Assembly (NCBI GenBank): GCA_003242205.1
Contig: QGUR01000062.1
Span: 1 to 17,349, forward strand
From: Chloroflexota bacterium
GTDB lineage: Bacteria; Chloroflexota; Anaerolineae; Aggregatilineales; Phototrophicaceae
Direction of reading: 5' to 3'
Length of the DNA stretch: 17,349 bases
Shown here: positions 15,152 to 17,349 of the stretch, in pieces
Numbering within the stretch: position 1 is the first letter of the stretch
Layout of the letters: the number at the start of each line of letters is the position of its first letter
The notes under the pieces: model-generated
What the model was told of the DNA's origin: nothing
Databases searched by the model: none
The model's input: the letters and a program-made list of their open reading frames with translations, nothing else
Position numbers and translations under genes: made by a program

Positions 15152-16303
15152 TCACGGGCGCGTCACTGGATCGTAAAGCTGACGATATTCTAGCAAAGCG
15201 CCACGGTCTGTCATACTGGCGATATAGTCCGCCACCGCCCGATGCAGCCCGATCCTGTCAACATCCGCCAGATATTCCGGCGGCATCTGGCGCGGTTCGC
15301 GCACCAGACTGTTGAAAATCGCGGTGATAAACTGCTCGCCGCGCTTCTTCATACGGATCACGCGGAAGTGATAGTACATATGATCGTACAGGAACTGCTT
15401 GAGTTCCTGATGCTGCCGGCGCATACTCTCGCTATAACCGACCACATTTTCGCTGTGGCGCTGAATGTCCTGCGGCGACTGCGGGTTCAGTTCGGCCAGT
15501 TTTTTGGCGGTGCATTCCAGAATGTCGTCCACCTGTAAGCCCACCAGCTCGCGGATAAACGTGTGCCGCGTGATTTCGTCGATGACCTCGCCGCGCCAGT
15601 TCAGGCGGTCGCACAAAACCCGCCAGATTTCCACCTGCTCCAGATCGGCGGGCGTGAATAACCCGGCGCGCAGGCCGTCGTCGAGATCATGGGCATTGTA
15701 GGCCAGCGAGTCGGAGGCGTCCGCAATCTGCGCCTCGATGCTGCCGCGTGAGTTTGGATCGAGGCCGGCAAGATGGCTGAGGTCGGAAGTCGTTTCGTGC
15801 TTGGCGATCCCCGCCAGCGTTTCGCGTGTCAGGTTCAGCCCCGGATGATCGCTATAGCGCTCTTCCAGCTCTGTGACCACGCGATAGCTTTGATGATTGT
15901 GGTTGAAACCACCGTAATCCTGCATCAGCGCATTGAGCGCGTCCTCGCCGGCATGGCCGAACGGTGGATGCCCCAGATCGTGCGCCAGCGTGATCGCTTC
16001 AACGAGATCCTCATTCACGCGTAGCGCGCGCGCAATCGTGCGGGCGATTTGCGCGACTTCCAGTGTGTGCGTCAGGCGCGTGCGGTAGTAGTCGCCTTCG
16101 TCATTCACGAAGACCTGCGTCTTGTATTCGAGGCGGCGAAAGGCCGCCGAATGCACAATGCGATCCCGGTCGCGCTGAAACGCGGTGCGGTAGCGCGGTT
16201 CGCTGTCGGGATACTCCCGTCCCTGACTATTGCGGCTTAACAGGGCATAAGGAGCCAGCGTTTGCGCTTCAATTTCTTCCAGACGTTCCCTCGTTGCATA
16301 CAT
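15152..16303 (-). CDS. dgt: dGTPase-family deoxynucleotide triphosphohydrolase (HD domain)
   Basis: Predicted to cleave dGTP or other dNTPs to deoxynucleoside plus triphosphate, a cytosolic dNTP-pool control. From Met at 16303 the product is 383 aa. The N-terminus (LAPYALLSRNSQGREY, RTAFQRDRDRIVHS, AFRRLEYKTQVF) and the metal ligands H79, H108-D109 (LAHDLGHPPFGHAGEDAL) and D198 (SDSLAYNAHDLDDGL) match the Thermus-type dNTPase subgroup. A start 7 codons upstream (16324) is open, but the chosen Met has ACAAGGAA about 9 nt before it and fits the family's usual start. A -10-like TACAAT 6 nt upstream of the 16324 ATG would allow that longer form from a leaderless transcript. Gene symbol is by family resemblance. 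Confidence 0.92.
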   Translation of the reverse strand: MYATRERLEEIEAQTLAPYALLSRNSQGREYPDSEPRYRTAFQRDRDRIVHSAAFRRLEYKTQVFVNDEGDYYRTRLTHTLEVAQIARTIARALRVNEDLVEAITLAHDLGHPPFGHAGEDALNALMQDYGGFNHNHQSYRVVTELEERYSDHPGLNLTRETLAGIAKHETTSDLSHLAGLDPNSRGSIEAQIADASDSLAYNAHDLDDGLRAGLFTPADLEQVEIWRVLCDRLNWRGEVIDEITRHTFIRELVGLQVDDILECTAKKLAELNPQSPQDIQRHSENVVGYSESMRRQHQELKQFLYDHMYYHFRVIRMKKRGEQFITAIFNSLVREPRQMPPEYLADVDRIGLHRAVADYIASMTDRGALLEYRQLYDPVTRP

Positions 16304-16330
16304 GGCCCGCTTCCTTGTATACATGAGGCC

Positions 16331-16336
16331 ATTGTA
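16331..16336 (-). promoter_or_regulatory. -10-like box of the dGTPase gene
   Basis: Minus strand TACAAT (16336-16331, 5/6 to TATAAT) lies 6 nt upstream of an in-frame ATG at 16324 and 27 nt upstream of the preferred ATG at 16303. No convincing -35 is visible. It diverges from the promoter at 16398-16406. Confidence 0.4.
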
Positions 16337-16397
16337 CCCGTTTTCCCCGCTTCCCGCTTTCCCACAGCGCCGGGACTACGGCTTGCCCGATGCCGTG

Positions 16398-16406
16398 TGC
16401 TATAAT
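16398..16406 (+). promoter_or_regulatory. Extended -10 promoter of the coiled-coil gene
   Basis: TGCTATAAT is a perfect extended -10 (TGn plus TATAAT). No good -35 is seen at the usual spacing. Transcription would begin near 16413, giving a leader of about 52 nt to the ATG at 16466. Confidence 0.6.
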
Positions 16407-16413
16407 CGCGGGC

Positions 16414-16446
16414 ATGGCGAACACGGCGCCAGTATGCCGAAAATAA
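16414..16446 (+). CDS. Possible 10-codon leader peptide ORF
   Basis: The frame reads MANTAPVCRK and then TAA. Its ATG is 7 nt downstream of the TATAAT box, at the predicted transcription start, so it could be translated without a leader. It ends 19 nt before the coiled-coil gene and is in a different frame. Short and unsupported by homology. Confidence 0.2.
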   Translation: MANTAPVCRK

Positions 16447-16465
16447 GTACGCCGGGAGGACCGGG

Positions 16466-17349
16466 ATGGATATCAATCAGGCAGCACGAATGATCGAGTG
16501 GTTGGACGAGGAGCGGCGTCGTGACAAGGCGATGATTGCCGCTCTGCAGGAACGGCTCAACCAGAATCAGGAGACGATTGATACCCTGACGAAACGGCTC
16601 AACTCCCTGGAATCCGATCAGACCATGCTCCGCAGTCAGGTCGTGCCCGCCGGGCGCGATGCCGAGATGATGGACCAGTTGCGTAAAGAAATGCAGCAGA
16701 TGGTCGAAAATCTGGAAGCCAAACGGCTGACGGCGGAGCGCGAGGCCGAGCGACGCGCCGAACTGAATCGCGAGGCCATCATGCGCAATGTGCGCGAACT
16801 GATGGACAAGGCCACGCGACTGGAACGGCAGACGACCGAGCTTCCGGCCATGAACGTCGAAAAAGACCGGCTGGCGCAGATTGTCGCCGTTTTGCAGCAA
16901 CGCGTGGACGACCTGTTCAAAAAGCTGGAAGAACCCGACCGCCGCATCGTCTTTCTGGAGGAACAGCGCCGCACCGACGCCCGCCGCCTGTCGGAAATCG
17001 AATCCGAGTTGCCGGAGTTACGCAAGGCAATCGACGGCATCAAGCCCAAGATCACGCTTCTGGAAGACCTGTCCTTGCGAAACGAGCGAAAAGTGCTCGA
17101 CGTGCAGACCGGCGAGCGCGAGCGGCGGGAACAGATGCAGCAGTTTATCGACCAGCAGACGCTGCTACTGCAACAGCGCGACCAGCAGGTGCAGGAACTG
17201 GTCAAGCGCTTTGGCGAGCAGGATAGCGCCATGCAGCGCAACATGGAGCCCGTCTTTTTTAAAAATCTGACGGTCCCGCGGAAGAGGAAGGGGGAGGATC
17301 AGGGGGGGGCGGTGGCTGTGAAAAAAAAAAAAATAAAAGAAAATAGATA
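16466..17349 (+). CDS. Coiled-coil protein of unknown function, truncated at contig end
   Basis: The frame is open from ATG 16466 to the window edge (294 codons), with GGAGG 6 nt upstream of the ATG. The product starts MDINQAARMIEWLDEERRRD and is almost wholly long charged helices with heptad-like spacing (for example QERLNQNQETIDTLTKRLNS at 28-47, residues 70-120, and 205-255). There is no signal peptide or membrane segment in the visible part. Lys/Arg/Glu/Gln dominate. The last reliable residues are around 260 (RFGEQDSAMQRNME); from about 17250 the reading frame becomes biased and homopolymer-rich (a Lys run) and is probably sequence error. It diverges from the dGTPase gene. I do not recognise a family; a cytoskeletal or scaffold role would be a guess. 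Confidence 0.8.
   Translation, partial: MDINQAARMIEWLDEERRRDKAMIAALQERLNQNQETIDTLTKRLNSLESDQTMLRSQVVPAGRDAEMMDQLRKEMQQMVENLEAKRLTAEREAERRAELNREAIMRNVRELMDKATRLERQTTELPAMNVEKDRLAQIVAVLQQRVDDLFKKLEEPDRRIVFLEEQRRTDARRLSEIESELPELRKAIDGIKPKITLLEDLSLRNERKVLDVQTGERERREQMQQFIDQQTLLLQQRDQQVQELVKRFGEQDSAMQRNMEPVFFKNLTVPRKRKGEDQGGAVAVKKKKIKENR

Noticed and set aside
16636..17244. 202-codon minus-strand frame rich in Ser/Arg/Cys
   Set aside because: It is antisense to the coiled-coil gene, which has a promoter, a ribosome binding site and coherent protein composition.
17323..17349. A-rich end as a terminator or poly-A tail
   Set aside because: No stem precedes it and it lies in a region of likely sequence error.

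Overview
This 17.3 kb window looks like a complete metagenomic contig from a Chloroflexota bacterium, probably Anaerolineae-like. The grounds are indirect: GC-rich coding sequence, secreted proteins with Thr/Pro-rich TPT/TATP linkers, a LysM plus TIM-barrel protein, a DUF2207 membrane protein, and a PknB-type kinase with a long Pro-rich tail. No marker gene is present, so the assignment is moderate. No tRNA, rRNA, CRISPR array or mobile element was seen. Both extreme ends look error-degraded, and the genes there (a histidine kinase at the left, a coiled-coil protein at the right) are cut off.

Layout. (1) 31-3015, minus strand: a two-gene signalling unit. A response regulator receiver is fused to a thioredoxin-like domain and a thioredoxin-reductase-like flavoprotein. 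It is followed 3 nt later by a histidine kinase with an N-terminal cyclic-nucleotide-binding-type domain. (2) 3016-3343: a non-coding gap with a candidate promoter for that unit and a hairpin behind the next operon. (3) 3344-7618, minus strand: a four-gene operon of DUF2207 membrane protein, two-TM winged-helix/zinc-ribbon protein, soluble helical protein and YdjI-like SPFH protein. It resembles an envelope-stress module but has no recognisable PspA. (4) 7619-7824: a divergent control region. (5) 7825-9621, plus strand: a secreted LysM-LysM-glycosidase-fold protein ending at a strong terminator. (6) 9703-10689, minus strand: a WYL-domain regulator. (7) 10790-13330, minus strand: a large secreted DUF5060/glycosidase-fold protein. 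(8) 13428-13637, minus strand: a 69-aa protein with a strong ribosome binding site and its own terminator. (9) 13811-15061, minus strand: a membrane Ser/Thr kinase. (10) 15152-16303, minus strand: a dGTPase-family HD hydrolase. (11) 16466 to the right edge, plus strand: a coiled-coil protein.

Themes. The window is rich in envelope and signalling functions. Both glycosidase-fold proteins keep the predicted acid/base Glu but lack the expected nucleophile Glu (Lys in one, Ala in the other), so they may bind glycans rather than cleave them. The response-regulator flavoprotein lacks the CxxC of thioredoxin reductase and its thioredoxin-like domain has no CxxC either, which points to sensing or a different electron-transfer chemistry. 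Several -10-like boxes sit 6-7 nt upstream of an ATG, which suggests leaderless transcripts or short leader ORFs.
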